From assembly GCA_021029095.1 (NCBI GenBank), contig JAJOHG010000004.1, positions 992,001 to 1,056,000 on the forward strand: a stretch of 64,000 nucleotides of DNA. Reading direction: 5' to 3'. The stretch comes from Phellopilus nigrolimitatus (lineage: Eukaryota; Basidiomycota; Agaricomycetes; Hymenochaetales; Hymenochaetaceae). Positions within the stretch are counted from its first letter, which is position 1; each line of letters starts with the position of its first letter. This document shows positions 47,497 to 59,839 of the stretch, in pieces. The position numbers and the translations under genes were made by a program. The notes under the pieces were generated by a model. The model searched no databases, was not told where the DNA came from, and saw nothing but the letters and a program-made list of their open reading frames with translations.

Positions 47497-50400
47497 ATGT
47501 CTTCCTACGACCACCACCATCCCGACGTATCGCGCCCTCACCCGTACGTTTCTATCCCACCACCTCCGCCGCCGAAGGAGCCCAAGAACGGCGCGCGCCT
47601 GCACCGCTCGCCGTCGACTTCCTGGCTTGCGTATGCGGCGGCGGCGAACGCCCAGCTCGACGCGTACGACAGCTACGACGGCGACGCGACGCCCAGCGCG
47701 CCGCGCAACAGAAACGACTTCCTGTCGGCTGAGCCCTACTCGCCCGTATCGCCATATCTGCCGAGTCCATATGGTCCAGAGAATGGACATGGCAATGGTG
47801 CCGGAGGTTACCCATACTCCGGAATTCAGCAGCCGAACGGCCACGGCTACAACACAAGCGGCGCGCAGCCGCCCGCGGCGTTTGTCGAGGGGAGCAGTGG
47901 CGGCGGCGCGGGCGGGCTTAGCTCGTTCGACCCCGGCGGGGGCACGTTCGCGTTCCCCGAGCCGGAGATCCACCGGAGCGTCTCGCAGCGCGACCGCCCG
48001 CCGAGCGTCCGGCAGGCTCCGCGCTTACACCAGCGCCAGACGCTGAGCGACATCGGGCCCGCGGTGCAGCTCTCGCGGAGCAGCTCGCACTCGTCGTATG
48101 CGGCGTCGATGGACCATCATCCGGAGGTGAGCACGGCGCGTCTTCGTTATTGTGTTCGCGCGAGCGCATTTTGTCTTGTCTTTCGCGCTTGTTGGACTTT
48201 ATCTGATTACCTGATGAGGCCCACAGGATTATGAGGAGGAACTGACTGACGAGTTGTCGCATATGACGTAGGCATTTCTTTCTGCAGTCCCTGCATCGAT
48301 CTTGCGCAGTGGTGCAGTGCTTAATTTCTGATGATCTATCTTCCTTTTTGATAGACTTGACTCAGATGAAGGGCTGCGAAGATTCCAGGCTGGTGAGCTT
48401 CCGTCCTCAGAAGAGGAATGGCACCGGCTCGTGCCCGAAACTGCGCGCGAGGCGCTCGGGGAGCGCGAAGTCCAGCGCCAATCTATACTGTTTGAAATAT
48501 TCAAGTCAGAGAGAGATTATGTTAGTGACCTGGAAGCTGTCATAGATGTATGTTTGTCGAGTTTCTTTCTTTCCAATTTCAGAAATTCAATTATGGTTGT
48601 CATGAAGGTTTTCATCGAGCCTCTCAGAGCTGAGAAAGTGATTGGAGACTCAGAGCAAAAGACTGACGAGTTTGTCCAACATGTATTCTGGAATCTGAGC
48701 GAGGTTCTTTCATTCCACCAACGTATGCTGGGTTCTCTATTCGCCCGACAGCGCGACCAGCATCCGCTTGTTCAGAGCGTATCGGACACAATATTAGAAA
48801 GTGCGTCATCGTCTCATTTTTGATGTGAAATAGAATAGTTATGCTAACACTCATTGCATCGTGGCTTAGCCGCGCTTCAGTTCCAGCCAGCGTATGAGTC
48901 CTACATCAAACACTACCCACTCTCCGAAGCGCAACACCGATCCGAGCTCAAGCGCAATCCCGCGTACAGAGCCTTCCTGCAGCATGCGACGCAAGACCCG
49001 CGCATCCGCAAACGCGATCTAGTGACCTTTCTCTCGCGGCCCGTCACGCGCCTCCCGCGGCTTGTGCTCTTGCTCGAGAGTCTGCTGAAGAAAACGGACG
49101 AGGACCACCCCGACCAGGAGACGATGCCACTTATCATTGGGATCCTGAGCGACTTCGTGAAGAGCACACAGCCGGGCATCGAGGCAGCAGAGGCCAAGGT
49201 AAAATTCTGGAGTGTGATGGAGAACTTGGTGTTCAGGAAGGGGGAGATCATTGTATGCACTGCCTTTTCTATTTCACGTGGTATCGTAGTGCTTCGGTTT
49301 ATCTCTGCTTTAATTATAGGATCTCGACGATCAGGACGCCGGACGAAGCTTAATACACTCTCAGACGCTGGCAAGGAGACAGCGCACCGAGATCGATTGG
49401 TCTGGCTGGAACGACTATTTCGTCGTTCTCTTGGATCATTATCGTGCGTTTGCCGATCCCTTTCATTCAATATTCCGGTTCTCATAGCAACAGTTTTGAT
49501 CACGCGCGAGGAGAAACGCACGAACACAGTGAGATACGAAGTCTCATCTCGCGTGAGTGTTGCCGGCTCCGTGTCGTGTTAGGATTATTCAATTACCACG
49601 TACACACAGCCGATTCCCCTCGAGTTTCTCCGCCTCGGGCAGTTCGACGAGCCCGCCGAGGCGCGGAAGGAGAGATCGGACGAGGGTGGGCTGCTCGACA
49701 ACCTGCGCTCGCACACGCGCCCGCAATACCCGTTCACCGTATACCACTCGGCGGCGAAGCTCACGCGCCGATACACGTTGTACACGAACACAGAGGCCGC
49801 GCGGAACAAGTGGCACGACGCGCTTGTCAACGCGATCGCTATCCACAAGGTGCAACGCGATGCGAACAAGGTGCGCCTCGCTTGAATTGGGGACAGAGCC
49901 AGAGGCTAATCGAATTGGGTGTAGTGGTTCGCGCCGAACACCGTAAACGATGGCGTGTTCCGTGTTAGGAGCGTACGCGTTCCACCGACGTCGACGGAGC
50001 TCTTCACTGGAGCTATCACTGCGGCTGCAATATTTGGTACGTATAGTTTAAAATGTTGACGAAGATTAGACGCTTATAATGTCGTAGTCAGCGGCGGAAG
50101 AAAATTACACCATAGTCGGCTGTACCGGTGGTGTTTACGTTTTTGTTCGTGGCGAAATAAGTAGGTTCAGATTCACTGCATATCCACGCCGTGTGACTGA
50201 ATATATGCACTCCTCCGTGCACATAGAATTCAGCCGAGTGCTGACATTCCAAAATGTCTCGTACATCGCCGCGTTGCAGAACTACAACAAGATTTTGATC
50301 CACACGGACGGCATTCTCCTTTCGTACTCCATGGACATTCTGGCGCGTGTCAGCCAAGGCGGCGCGGCACCGCAGGCGCTCGACGCGTCAATGGAGAGGG

Positions 50401-51462
50401 TGTCCGGGCAGGATAATGTTACCGTGGCCAAGGTCGGTATCGTCAAGGATCGGACTATAGGTGTGTGTTGTTTTTTGTGAAATACTTTTTTCCTTTCTGG
50501 TTAGCTGAAGTAGCGCGTAGTTGTCTATGCAACAAGGAGCTTCAGACAGACAACGGTATTCGCGCTGGAGGCTGCGAAGTCGCCGATCATATCTCGCTTG
50601 CATCCGGGAAAGTCGACTTCCTTTAAATCTTTTGGACAGGTATGTATGAACTCCCCTTCTCCCAATGCAGTCCCTTTGGCATTTTTTCAATCTGCCTTTT
50701 TATGTCCAGTCGTTCTATGTTCCACGTCAGGTCGTCGACATCATCCCCTTATCGAAAACTGTTGCTGTCATTGGAGACAAGGGCGTGACAATCATCGATC
50801 CGACTAAGTAAGCTGAAAACATACGGATCGAACCTCCCTTTATCTGATTGTACACTGCACAATAGTCTGTCGAGTTCTGCGCTGTTGGTCGTTCCAGACG
50901 TTAGCAACGCTTGTTCTGATGACCGGATGGCGATGCTGAAAGATCGGGTTGATGATGCAAAGCCTCTTGGTATCGCTCGCGTCGACAAGGACGAAAGTAT
51001 GGTTATATATGAAGGTCCGTCCCGCATACTTTGAGAATTAATGGTTTGATAACACATATTGCAGACTTCGGCTGCTATATAGAGCGCCACGGGTTCCCGA
51101 CGCGGAAATCCGCCATCGTGCGCTGGGAGACGAAAGCCGCGCAGTTCGCCGAGCGCGGGGCGCACATCCTGCTCTTCAGCGCGGACCTGGTCGAGGTGCG
51201 GCACAAGGCGACGGGCCGGCTCGTGCAGGTGCTCGAGGGGCGCGACGTGCGTCTGCTGAACGTCAACTCTGAGCTGTCAGGCCTGGGTGCCGACGCGGGC
51301 CCGGCGGACGCCGTGCCCCTTCTCGTCGCCCGCTACGGGACGAAACACGACGTGCACGGACAGAGCATCGAGCTGCTGGAGCTTATGAAGACGACTGAGC
51401 TCATGTCGCCGGCGTCGAACGTCCCAAACGGGGAGGAGTACTGGGGGGAATGGGATATGTGA
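47497..51462 (+). CDS. Rho guanine nucleotide exchange factor, DH-PH-CNH (Rom2-type)
   Basis: Activates Rho1 for cell-wall integrity and actin signalling. From ATG 47497 a long Pro/Gly/Ser/Tyr-rich, low-complexity N-terminus (PPPPPPKEPKNGARL...) precedes the DH domain at about 48470-49240: QSILFEIFKSERDYVSDLEAVIDVFIEPLR, FQPAYESYIKHYPLSEAQHRS and VTFLSRPVTRLPRLVLLLESLLKKT. The PH domain follows (GWNDYFVVLLDHYLLITREEKRTN ... FTVYHSAAKLTRRYTLYTNTEAARNKWHDAL). The CNH (citron homology) domain runs to the stop at 51462 (AALQNYNKILIHTDGILLSYSMDIL, VVDIIPLSKTVAVIGDKGVTIIDP, EDFGCYIERHGFPTRK). Splicing at about 50090 must use the second AG (TCAG|CGGCGG). About ten introns. Length is near 1,100 residues. 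Confidence 0.88.
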
Positions 51463-52069
51463 AACCCATGAGCGCTTGGGGTTTGGCACGCCTGTAATCC
51501 TGACGATTTTGACGATTTTGACGAACAGATCATGAGATTATGGTACGGCACATGTTTTTTTAAGCCTTTATTATTGTAAATTTGTCGTTTTATCTGTACT
51601 TTAAAACATGTTGTATAACTGGCCATGGTGTTGGGCATACATGCATCAACAGCGCGTAAAAATTGCGTCTGTCGTATGAACCTGCTATTTATTGCATAAT
51701 TTGCCATCGCAAGAATTGTGAGCGAATCGTGGACTCACGTAGAGCATTCATAGGCAGAGACCGTATCAAACGCATCTTGCCCAAGGCATCTCTCCAAGTC
51801 AATCCAGAAAATACGGTTGGGACTTGCTGGTCTAACAGCTCACGAAAGATTCATTATCGCGTGACACTTGTTAAACAAAATTATTTATGAAAGTGATTGA
51901 GAGCGCGCATGTATTGCTCTTATACATAGTTCTGGTAGGTTGTAATGCAAGAAGCGGAGTCATAAGGATGAAATGCGAATCGAAAAAGTATTCAGTACAC
52001 CTACAAACTGATAGTTTATTGATAAATAAAATAAAATATAGCCAGACAGCAGACGGTATCCTGTCATGC
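51463..52069. other. Intergenic between convergent genes
   Basis: About 600 bp. AT-rich 3' regions, with gataaataaaataaaat at 52021-52037. No coding exon seen. Confidence 0.45.
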
Positions 52070-53999
52070 TCATCCTAGAGCTGGGTCCAGGTCCAAGCAC
52101 GTCTGTTCTCCCCTCCCAGTTTTTACTATAGTTATGATACCTCTAAGCTGCGCTTCCCGCAGATATGCCTTCAGTGTCGGAAAGCCACTGTATATCCCGG
52201 GATAACGCCTGTGAAGTTCGGGCAGAAGCTCCGATCGTTTGATCGGCATCCTGCCGCCATCGCGCAGCTCTCGCAGTACCTTGATAAGATGATCGACCAT
52301 AGGTAGAGGCGTGGCGCTTAGAGGCGTTGCGCTATTTCCAAGAGTCGCGTGAGACTTGAGAGGCATCAAAACTGGGGCCGAGCCACGAACGTGTGCAGAT
52401 GACGCTGGAGGGACGAGCGTAGATAAGTCGTTTGGGTGGCTAGGAACAGCTCCTGTCAAATGGTCACAGAGGCGAGCATAGCCCTTGCACGCCGCCCAGT
52501 TCCAGTTGACATTAAAGAGACAGATTACAGTCGCAGCTTGCGCGCTCTTCAGATAGTCCTTTATGCCGTTTGAACCCGCATTATGATATACATTAACGTC
52601 CGCTTTGAGGAGCAAGAAGCCAAGTGAAATAATCGGGACGCTCATCCGTCCGCGCGTTCGCTCTTCCCTCAAGACCTTGATAAGGACAGTCCAAGCGCTT
52701 ATATCGACAGTTGTAGAGCAACCAGAAGTCTCAGAAAAAAGCTGTTTACTAGGCCTTAGCATCATTGTGCTTGGGTTTGTTGGTATCAATATCAGAAAGG
52801 ACCCGTTTGGACGACGAAACAACAGCGCGTGATCGTTTCAGTAGTGCCCGACCCTTCAGCAGTTTTCACAATGGCTTTCTCCAACGAGCCCACGGAAGAA
52901 AGCTGCTTGCTAGGTTTGGATAGGTCCGAATCCTTTGTTGAGCTCATTGATGTTGCGAGTAAATTTGACTTCAGAAGCAAGTAAACGAGAGCCGCTTGCA
53001 GTAGACAGCGTCTGCGAATTCTCCAAAGAATCAAGACCTCCGTTCGAAGGAACGACTTCGCGGTGGATGATATTGTCAGTCTGCTCCGGAGTGAGCATTC
53101 GGATGGCAGTCTTGACTGCAACCGAAGGACCTGCGGAAGTTATGCCGAGGGTAAGGTCCGACGAGCGGTGGCCAGAGTGCGAGAACCGTCCTCCATCGGC
53201 AAGGACTGAATCTTTAGAACAGAGACGCGAAGATAAGATCTTACGTGCCTTCTTGGCGACGCGAGGCGTGTCCTCTTCCGGGCTGCGTTTTCGCTTGGTG
53301 CTTGTAACACCAGGATCTGTCAGAACAGCCCAGCGAAAGAATCTGGAGACCAGAATTACTAGGTTGGCAGATGAGGCGGCTCCAGTCCAAGATTATACTT
53401 GCTTGATGTTGAAGCGACCGGTGAGCTCTAGGAGGCAAGATGATGACTACTTCGTGTCCTCGCATTCGGAGAACAGAAAGCGCGTAATTGAAATCGCCGT
53501 CGCCAGTAATCAGCACAATGATTGAAGGGCCCTGCCTTTCGAGAGCAAACACCAGGAAGTCGGCTGCATACACAAGTCAAAAATCGCATTACACAATAGC
53601 GTCCGGCAGAGCTCACTGATAATCGCCTTGTCAGCCACCTCTTTCTTCGAGTTGTGGGGTGTGTGGGATATGGTGACTACCTGTTAACGTTAGACAGGCA
53701 ATTCCTTTACATTAACTAATAGTATACCTGATTGTTGCAGTTCCACCTGCTTAGGCTTTGATCCCTCCAACACGACGTCCATGTAAGCCTTGAAGACAGA
53801 TATTGGCCCAACTTGAAGAGACTGGACGGCCTGTCTGATCACGCGTGCCACTTCATAGCCCGACATGTTTGATGGTGGATGACAATTCTCTGGCGTCTTC
53901 TGTAGGTGGAAGGGGGCTAATAAACGAAACGAAATGCTCACCATAGTCCCAAAATATTCCGACGGGCTTCGTTGTGTCGCTGCGATGTTCAGCACTCAT
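52070..53999 (-). CDS. NYN-domain protein with C-terminal LOTUS/OST-HTH-like repeats
   Basis: NYN domains are PIN-like metal-dependent RNases. ATG 53999 (MSAEHRSDTTKPVG) leads to IFWDYENCHPP (intron inside WDY|EN), the first catalytic Asp. Then follow YEVARVIRQAVQSL, SKKEVADKAII, FLVFALERQGPSIIVLITGDGDFNYALSVLRMRGHEVVII (with the metal-site GDGDF), and a Ser/Lys-rich middle. The C-terminal 200 residues hold two similar winged-helix-like repeats: WTVLIKVLREERTRGRMS... and VDHLIKVLRELRDGGRMPIKRSELLPELHRRY, resembling OST-HTH/LOTUS RNA-binding modules. NYN plus LOTUS is the layout of animal MARF1. Exon joins in the middle (52800-53250) are uncertain, with two similar PSKQL segments. The function is inferred. 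Confidence 0.7.
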
Positions 54000-54608
54000 T
54001 TCGCCTGCCGCACTAGAATAGCGTATAGAAGACAAATGCAGGGTTGGCACCTTAGAATATAATGTACGGTGATGCTGTGAGCGTGAGCTAGTTGTTGTGT
54101 GGGCAGCAGTTGCTTGTCGACTTGGAGGAATTTGAAGAGGTTTTGGATGCGCATTGTTGTGGTTCGCCGGATTAGACGGTCACATGATCCAAACGCGTCG
54201 GGTAATATCACGGATCCGGAGATTGAAATTCAGGCTATTTACGTAATCGCGGACTGGCAAGTACTTGCATACATATTTTCAATTACTGAGATGAATGGAT
54301 CAAAAGAAATACTACGGGCGTCCTTGTCAAAAAAAATGAATTTGAAAACCTAAGGTGACCTTCATTTTTACATTTTCGGAAGTCGACGATCACCTTATTC
54401 AAGTCCCCAGTCATGTGTGAAAGTCGATTGTCTCAAAGGCCGAAGGAAAAAAAGACTTTCTATGTACTTATGAACGATATTTTGATCAATACAAACAGTA
54501 ATTCCCTATCATTGAGGTACACAAAGACAAACAGCTACAGATCCCTCTACTACAAAATGGAAGAGGACTAAGGAATGAATAAAAACCAAATCTGTGATTA
54601 TACTACGT
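54000..54608. other. Intergenic, about 0.6 kb
   Basis: Promoter of the NYN gene and 3' region of the WD40 gene. AT-rich 54270-54380. No gene seen. Confidence 0.4.
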
Positions 54609-56102
54609 CTACTCCGTCGCAAATACAAGACAAACACCGTCGTCGCCAGCGCTGACCACAACGGATCCGCCTAAGCCTAAAGCTGCGCCGAGGATAGGCC
54701 CAGAATGACCTTTGTGCTCCTTGAGTAGTTTCCCTGTGCGCGCGTCCCATGTCCGCAGCGTTTTGTCGGCAGAGCCCGATGTGACAAGATGATTTTTAGG
54801 AGAGGGATGTGCGAGTAGCGAAGTGATTGCATCCTATGAAAACGAAAATAAATGAGCACGCAGAAAACATTACATCTGCGACATGAGTAGACGCGCCTCG
54901 TGTTCGAGTGTCGCGCGGAGGCGCATCGTCGAGAGGTCCCATATACACGCCTTGCCATCCGTGCCGCCAGTGATGACGACACCGCTGCCCGCACCCGCAC
55001 CTGCGAGGTCGACGAACTGCACGGCCTCCACGCTCTCGCCCTCCTTGTGTCCGTCAAGTGCGCCGACGACGTCGCCCTTGCTCAGGCTCACGACGCGCAC
55101 GCCGCCTGAGACACCACCAACGACGGCGAGAGACGAGGCGGCGTTCACCGAGAGAGAGGTGACCCCGTCCAGATTAAACCGCCCATCGGTGGAGGAGAGC
55201 TTGAAGACAGGTGACGGAGAGCGAGGGTCCCAGAAAATCAGTGTTCCCTCTGCGTCCGCGGTGACTATCCGCTTGCCTGTGGAAATTACTTAGCATATAG
55301 TCAGGTTCGGGGGTTATGCAGAAAAACATACCATCTGGTGTAAACTCCCCGCATTGTACGGGTCCAGAGTGTCCAGCGAAGACTTGCATCGTGTTCCCGG
55401 AAGGCACTGGGCTTTTTGAGTGAATGCCGTGCATAATGCTTTTAGCCCGACTTACATTGCCATAACCAGACGGTACTATCATTCGACCCGGCGAGCAAAA
55501 CAGCACCTCTCGGATGCCATCGTAGCCACTAATGACGTTTCAGGCTTTGCGGCAAATACTAGGCTTTGCACCGAATCCCTTACCATAACTTCATCAGGAC
55601 CTTGCAGCTCAGTCAAAAATTCCCAAATCGTCCAGTTCTCCTTGCCGACCCGCCTCCATATCCTAACCTTGCCATCCATGCCGCCCGTTGCGATCAGCTC
55701 ACCATCCGCGCTGAATCCAGTGCTTGTGACGCTATCAGAGTGGCCGGTGAGCTTCACAATGACCTCGCCGTTGTTAACATTCCACAGGTAGCCAAAGTCA
55801 TCTTCGCCTCCAGAGGCGGCTATAGGCTGGGTCGGGTGCATAGAGACGGCAAAGACGGACGCCTCGTGTGTAGGAAAATGCTGGATAGAGTTGTCCTCAT
55901 ACACAACATCGTCCGTAGCCTCACCTCCTATAGCCGCGTCGCCGCCGTCTTCGAGCGCGTCCTCTTCGTCTTCGTCTTCGCCTTCGTCCATGAGGTGATC
56001 GCCATCGTCTTCAAGCTCGGCGAGGATGTCGTCTTGGGTTAAAAATTCTTCCCCTTCGTCCTCTTCGTGATGTGTGGGATCAGGATGAGTGGAGTCCGCC
56101 AT
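54609..56102 (-). CDS. SQT1: WD40-repeat ribosome assembly factor (Sqt1 / AAMP-like)
   Basis: Dedicated chaperone for ribosomal protein Rpl10/uL16 in yeast. ATG 56102 (MADSTHPDPTHHEEDEGEEF) opens an acidic N-terminus (EDEDEEDALED) as in Sqt1 and AAMP. WD repeats then follow: ASVFAVSMHPTQPIAASGGEDDFGYLWNVNNG, KLTGHSDSVTSTGFSADGELIATGGMDGKVRIWR, LVFAAKPETS..., GHSGPVQCGEFTPDG, ITGGTDGKACIWDLS, and a last blade to GDDGVCLVFATE at the stop 54609. GH and WD dipeptides recur at the usual spacing. About four introns. Length is near 430 residues, normal for the family. Confidence 0.82.
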
Positions 56103-57042
56103 TCTAAAGCTGCGACGAACGAGCGACGAGGGTTATTGCATATAAAAAGTTCCGGCGCTGCAGATTTTATGCGCGCGCCGACGAGAAGATGAGTAAAGCC
56201 TTTGCATGACCAATTCGTACAGCCACAGAACCCCGGACACTGCTTTCCGCAGCCCGGTCCGACCTGACTGTATGCGCTTGAGCCATTGCGCGAAGTTGCA
56301 ATCACCGTTCACGTACGTACTTGAAATTCTTCTACCTAGAGCGAGGAGAGGCTCGGCGTACGTGAGTCTCGGAGACGAGAATAACTATCGACGGCAACGA
56401 CGCGTATGCTTGCCGTTATAGATTCGATATTTTCACAAGCTTTCTAAACCTGTGCCAAGCAGCCCAAGCTCGATACATCGGTGATGGTAGGGCTTTCACA
56501 TCAACCTCGGGAGACCATACTGAATAGCTGAATTATGGTTAGAGTTTTTAGGACGGTTGGAATGCTGAAACTGTCGATTTTTTACTTTGCATCGACCCCG
56601 ACTTGCCCGTTGTCCGTCTAGCGGAACTTTACTTGATCTCGAGCTCTCACGGAGCCCGTTCTGCGAATGTAACCCTGAAAACAGGTTCACTTCCGCTCCA
56701 GTCTAATGATTAAGTACATATATCGGTGACAAAACGGGTAGCTCTGGTCTTTCTGAGAGCCTGTTCAGTGGAATCACCAGTGGTTCTACAGGTAACTATA
56801 CGTAAGTCATCCTAAGTTATTTCAAGTCTACCAGATCTTGGACATATGAAGTTGAGGTGGCCATTAGCCATCTTTTTATTTCTTTTCTACATGTAAATAC
56901 GAGAATCAAGATTCGGTCGTCGACTTTAGTCATCACGTTACACGGTCTTGAGAGGATTCCCACGGAATGCCAGTCCCAAACGCGTTAGAAATCGAGCAAG
57001 CCTCCACGTCACTCCAGAAAGCCTTGCTCACCGACCTCCACC
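56103..57042. other. Divergent intergenic, 0.94 kb
   Basis: Promoters of the WD40 gene and of the PDI gene. No exon or repeat recognised. No obvious unfolded-protein-response element was seen. Confidence 0.4.
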
Positions 57043-58757
57043 ATGTTCGCTCGCCTCTCCGTGTTGGCGACGTTCTTCATTGCTGCCGTACAGGCCTCCA
57101 ACGTTGTCGAGCTTACCCCTGACAACTTTGACAGTTTTGTCGGTCAGGGCAAGCCTGCTCTTGTCGAATTGTGAGGCAGTCTGATCTACGTGACGTCTAG
57201 ATTAAGTGCTAATATTGTTATCCAGCTTCGCGCCTTGGTGGTATGTATAGGCTGTCATCGTGTCCCGGATATTTAAAATACTGAAAGTGACGTGGCAACT
57301 TTAGTGGTCATTGCAAGGTACGTTCAGTAGCACCTAGAAACCGATATAGGAACGCGCTAACGTGTTACTTCAGAACCTAGCACCAATATACGAACAATTG
57401 GCTGATGCTTACGCGCATGCGAAGGACAAGGTTGTGATTGCGAAAGTCGACGCTGACGGTGTCGGAAAGCCTCTTGGCAAGAAATATGGTGTTACTGGCT
57501 ATCCAAGTATGTACTACGGCACCGTTCATTATTACTGTAGGCTAATTGTTGGACTCTCTTAGCATTAAAATGGTTTAACGCGGATGGAGGCGAGCCAGAC
57601 AAGTACGAGAGTGGCCGCGACTTAGAATCGCTCAGCATTTTGTGAGTATGCATTCGGTTTGCAGCAAGACTACCGTGCCTGATTCTTTGCCAAAGCGTTA
57701 CTCAGAAGTCTGGAGTTAAGTCCCTCATCAAGCCTCCCCCACCAGGAGCCACGGTTATATTGGACACTCATAGCTTTGATGAAGTGGCTATGGTAAGAAA
57801 TATATTTGAATCTTAGTTTTAAAACACTTTTATTTATTCTATATTGCGATTTAGGACAAGTCGAAAAATGTGCTGGTCGCATTTACGGTACGTACTAACA
57901 ACTGACAGCGTGTCGATCGAGCTCTCAATCAATGGTATTGTAGGCTCCTTGGTGTGGTCACTGCAAACGTATGAAGCCTATTTACGAGGAGGTTGCGCAG
58001 ACATTCGCTCCGGAGAGTGATGTGATTGTTTTATGTTCTTCAGCTTGAAAGACCAGATTTAATACCGTTGCAGTGTATCCTTGCTAATGTGGATGCCGAC
58101 GCCGAGCCGAACGCACCTCTGGCTATGAAATACGAAGTCAGCTCCTTCCCTGCCCTTATATTCTTTTCGAAGGACAACAAGAAAGGTGAAGCGTACGAGG
58201 GTGGTCGCACAGAGGAAGACTTCGTCGAATTCTTGAACGAAAAGTGCGGCACCCAGCGTGCTGTTGGCGGCGGTCTCAATGACAAGGTAATGCAAGCCAC
58301 AGTAATGTAAGTTGTGGTCTGATAACTTATTCATTGCACGAAGGCTGGCCGTATCCCCGAGTTTGATGCCCTGGCTGCCAAATTCTTCTCAACTGCAACC
58401 AGCGCCAAAAACACGGTTCTCGAGGAGGCGCTTGCTTTGGCGAGCAGTGCCGGATCGGCCGCAGAGCACTATTTAAGGGTGATGAAGAAGGTCGTTAACG
58501 GCTCTGAGGAGTATCTTCAGAAGGAGACTACCCGGTACGCAGGAATTGAAAGCAACTAATGTGCGCATTAACTGACAAACATGTATAGACTGGGCTCTAT
58601 TCTTAAGAAGCGTTCGCTTAATGCGCAAAAACTTGACGAAATAAAAATGCGGATCAACGTCCTCACGGCTTTTGCCCCAGAAAAGGTGGAAGAAGTGAAG
58701 GAGGCGATCGAACAGGTCGTGGAATCTGCTACGGAGAGGTCTAAGGAGGAGCTCTAA
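57043..58757 (+). CDS. Protein disulfide isomerase, two thioredoxin domains plus ERp29c tail
   Basis: ER oxidoreductase for disulfide formation. ATG 57043 gives a signal peptide MFARLSVLATFFIAAVQA. The first thioredoxin domain has FFAPWCGHCKNLAPIYEQL and GVTGYPTLKWFNADG, and the second AFTAPWCGHCKRMKPIYEEVAQ and VSSFPALIFF. The C-terminal half (FDALAAKFFSTATSAKNTVLEEALAL ... LGSILKKRSLNAQKLDEIKMRINVLTAF) is the helical ERp29-type domain. It ends SKEEL, an HDEL-type retrieval signal variant. The first active site CGHC is spread over a 15-nt exon (CTTCGCGCCTTGGTG, about 57226-57240) and a 13-nt exon (TGGTCATTGCAAG, near 57304-57318). Length is about 375 residues, as in fungal P5/ERp38-like proteins. 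Confidence 0.9.
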
Positions 58758-58888
58758 CCGCGTGGATATCTGATGTACTTTATTTCAGCACTAAACTGAC
58801 GACCATAACGTTTGTGTTTAGCTACTTATAATGTTCCATGGATACGCCTATTTATTCTATCTTTGACAAATGTCTCGATGCCTACTAT

Positions 58889-59692
58889 TTAAGCTCGCCT
58901 GTCCATCACAGCCTGGACTTTCTCCTTCACTCCAGATTCCCAGTCATCCCAACATATTGCAAGATACACGCTATCCCTTCCAGGTCTGTTGGGTAGTGGG
59001 TCGCTCTTCCTCGGCTCATACCCTTCCATTCCATTTGGTAGCGACCCGTACCAGCGCATCGTCGCCTCGCAGCGGAAGCCTATCCGTTCAGCAGCGCGGA
59101 CCGATTTGTCGTTCCGGGTGTTCGCTTGCCACTGCACTCGGCGCAGGCCAAGGCCCGGCCGCACGGGGTCGGACGGCAGGTTGAGGGAGTAGTGCAGCAG
59201 CAGCCCGACGGCATTCGATAGCACATGCGTGCGCTGGAACGCCGGGAAGACGAGCACGAAGCCGAGCTCGGTCGAGAGATTTTGCGGCGACGTGAACAAG
59301 AAGCCGATTATTCCCGCGAACGCACCGCCCGCAGCGCCCCCGACGACTTGCGGCCCATCGCTAGGCGGTCGAGTTTTGTCGATAATGGCGAACATGACCC
59401 GCGACGGATCGCGCCGGAACATGTGCTCGAACGCCCCAGCCAGAGCGAAGATCGTGGTAGGCAGCCCGAACGGCATGTATCTGAACAGCTCCGGGTGCGC
59501 TGTGAGCTGCTCGAAGAGCGCCCGCAGGTATATGCGCGGGACAAATGGAACGACTTTGACGCGGTCGTTCTCGAGCGCGTCGGTGTCGATGGGGAAGCAG
59601 AAGTTGAGGTCGTAGGGCTCGGGGCCGTATAGCTCGGCCTCCGTAAGCTCAGGAATCGCAGTTGGGGGAACGTACGTGTTGCAATATGCCAT
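58889..59692 (-). CDS. GNAT-family N-acetyltransferase
   Basis: Single exon of 267 codons from ATG 59692. The GNAT fold is visible: VKVVPFVPRIYLRALFEQL at the start, VMFAIIDKTRPPSDGPQVVGGAAGGAFAGIIGFLFTSPQNLSTELGFVLVFPAFQRTHVLSNAVGLLLHYSL, then the acetyl-CoA and C-terminal part LGLRRVQWQANTRNDKSVRAAERIGFRCEATMRWYGSLP. That last block is the hallmark of the RimJ/RimL-type branch (NxxSxxxxExxGF). The substrate is unknown; small-molecule or protein N-terminal targets are possible. Its promoter region carries half of a 52 bp direct repeat shared with the next gene. Confidence 0.82.
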   Translation of the reverse strand: MAYCNTYVPPTAIPELTEAELYGPEPYDLNFCFPIDTDALENDRVKVVPFVPRIYLRALFEQLTAHPELFRYMPFGLPTTIFALAGAFEHMFRRDPSRVMFAIIDKTRPPSDGPQVVGGAAGGAFAGIIGFLFTSPQNLSTELGFVLVFPAFQRTHVLSNAVGLLLHYSLNLPSDPVRPGLGLRRVQWQANTRNDKSVRAAERIGFRCEATMRWYGSLPNGMEGYEPRKSDPLPNRPGRDSVYLAICWDDWESGVKEKVQAVMDRRA

Positions 59693-59781
59693 GACTGGTC
59701 AAAACTGGTCTTGAAAACATGCTTATATAGAATATCGAAATGAGTCAAGTAGCATGGGCGGTTGAGGCGGTTGATCCAGTG

Positions 59782-59833
59782 TTTCCGGGTTTCCGACGAG
59801 CACGGCATAGTTCAATCAATTTCCAGAATATAC
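59782..59833. repeat. Direct repeat of about 52 bp, copy 1 (partner 60249-60299)
   Basis: ttccgggtttccgacgagca and the following bases match 60249-60299 with about four to five differences. On the minus strand both encode IFWK(S/L)IEL(Y/C)RARR(R/K)PG in the same frame, so it looks like a remnant of the 5' end of the neighbouring small ORF left behind that ORF by a partial tandem duplication. Confidence 0.75.
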
Positions 59834-59839
59834 ATACAT

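Noticed and set aside
50085..50170. An apparent frameshift in the CNH domain of the Rho GEF
   Set aside because: Using the downstream acceptor (TCAG|CGGCGG) keeps phase and restores NYTIVGCTGGVYVFVRGE, so no indel is needed.
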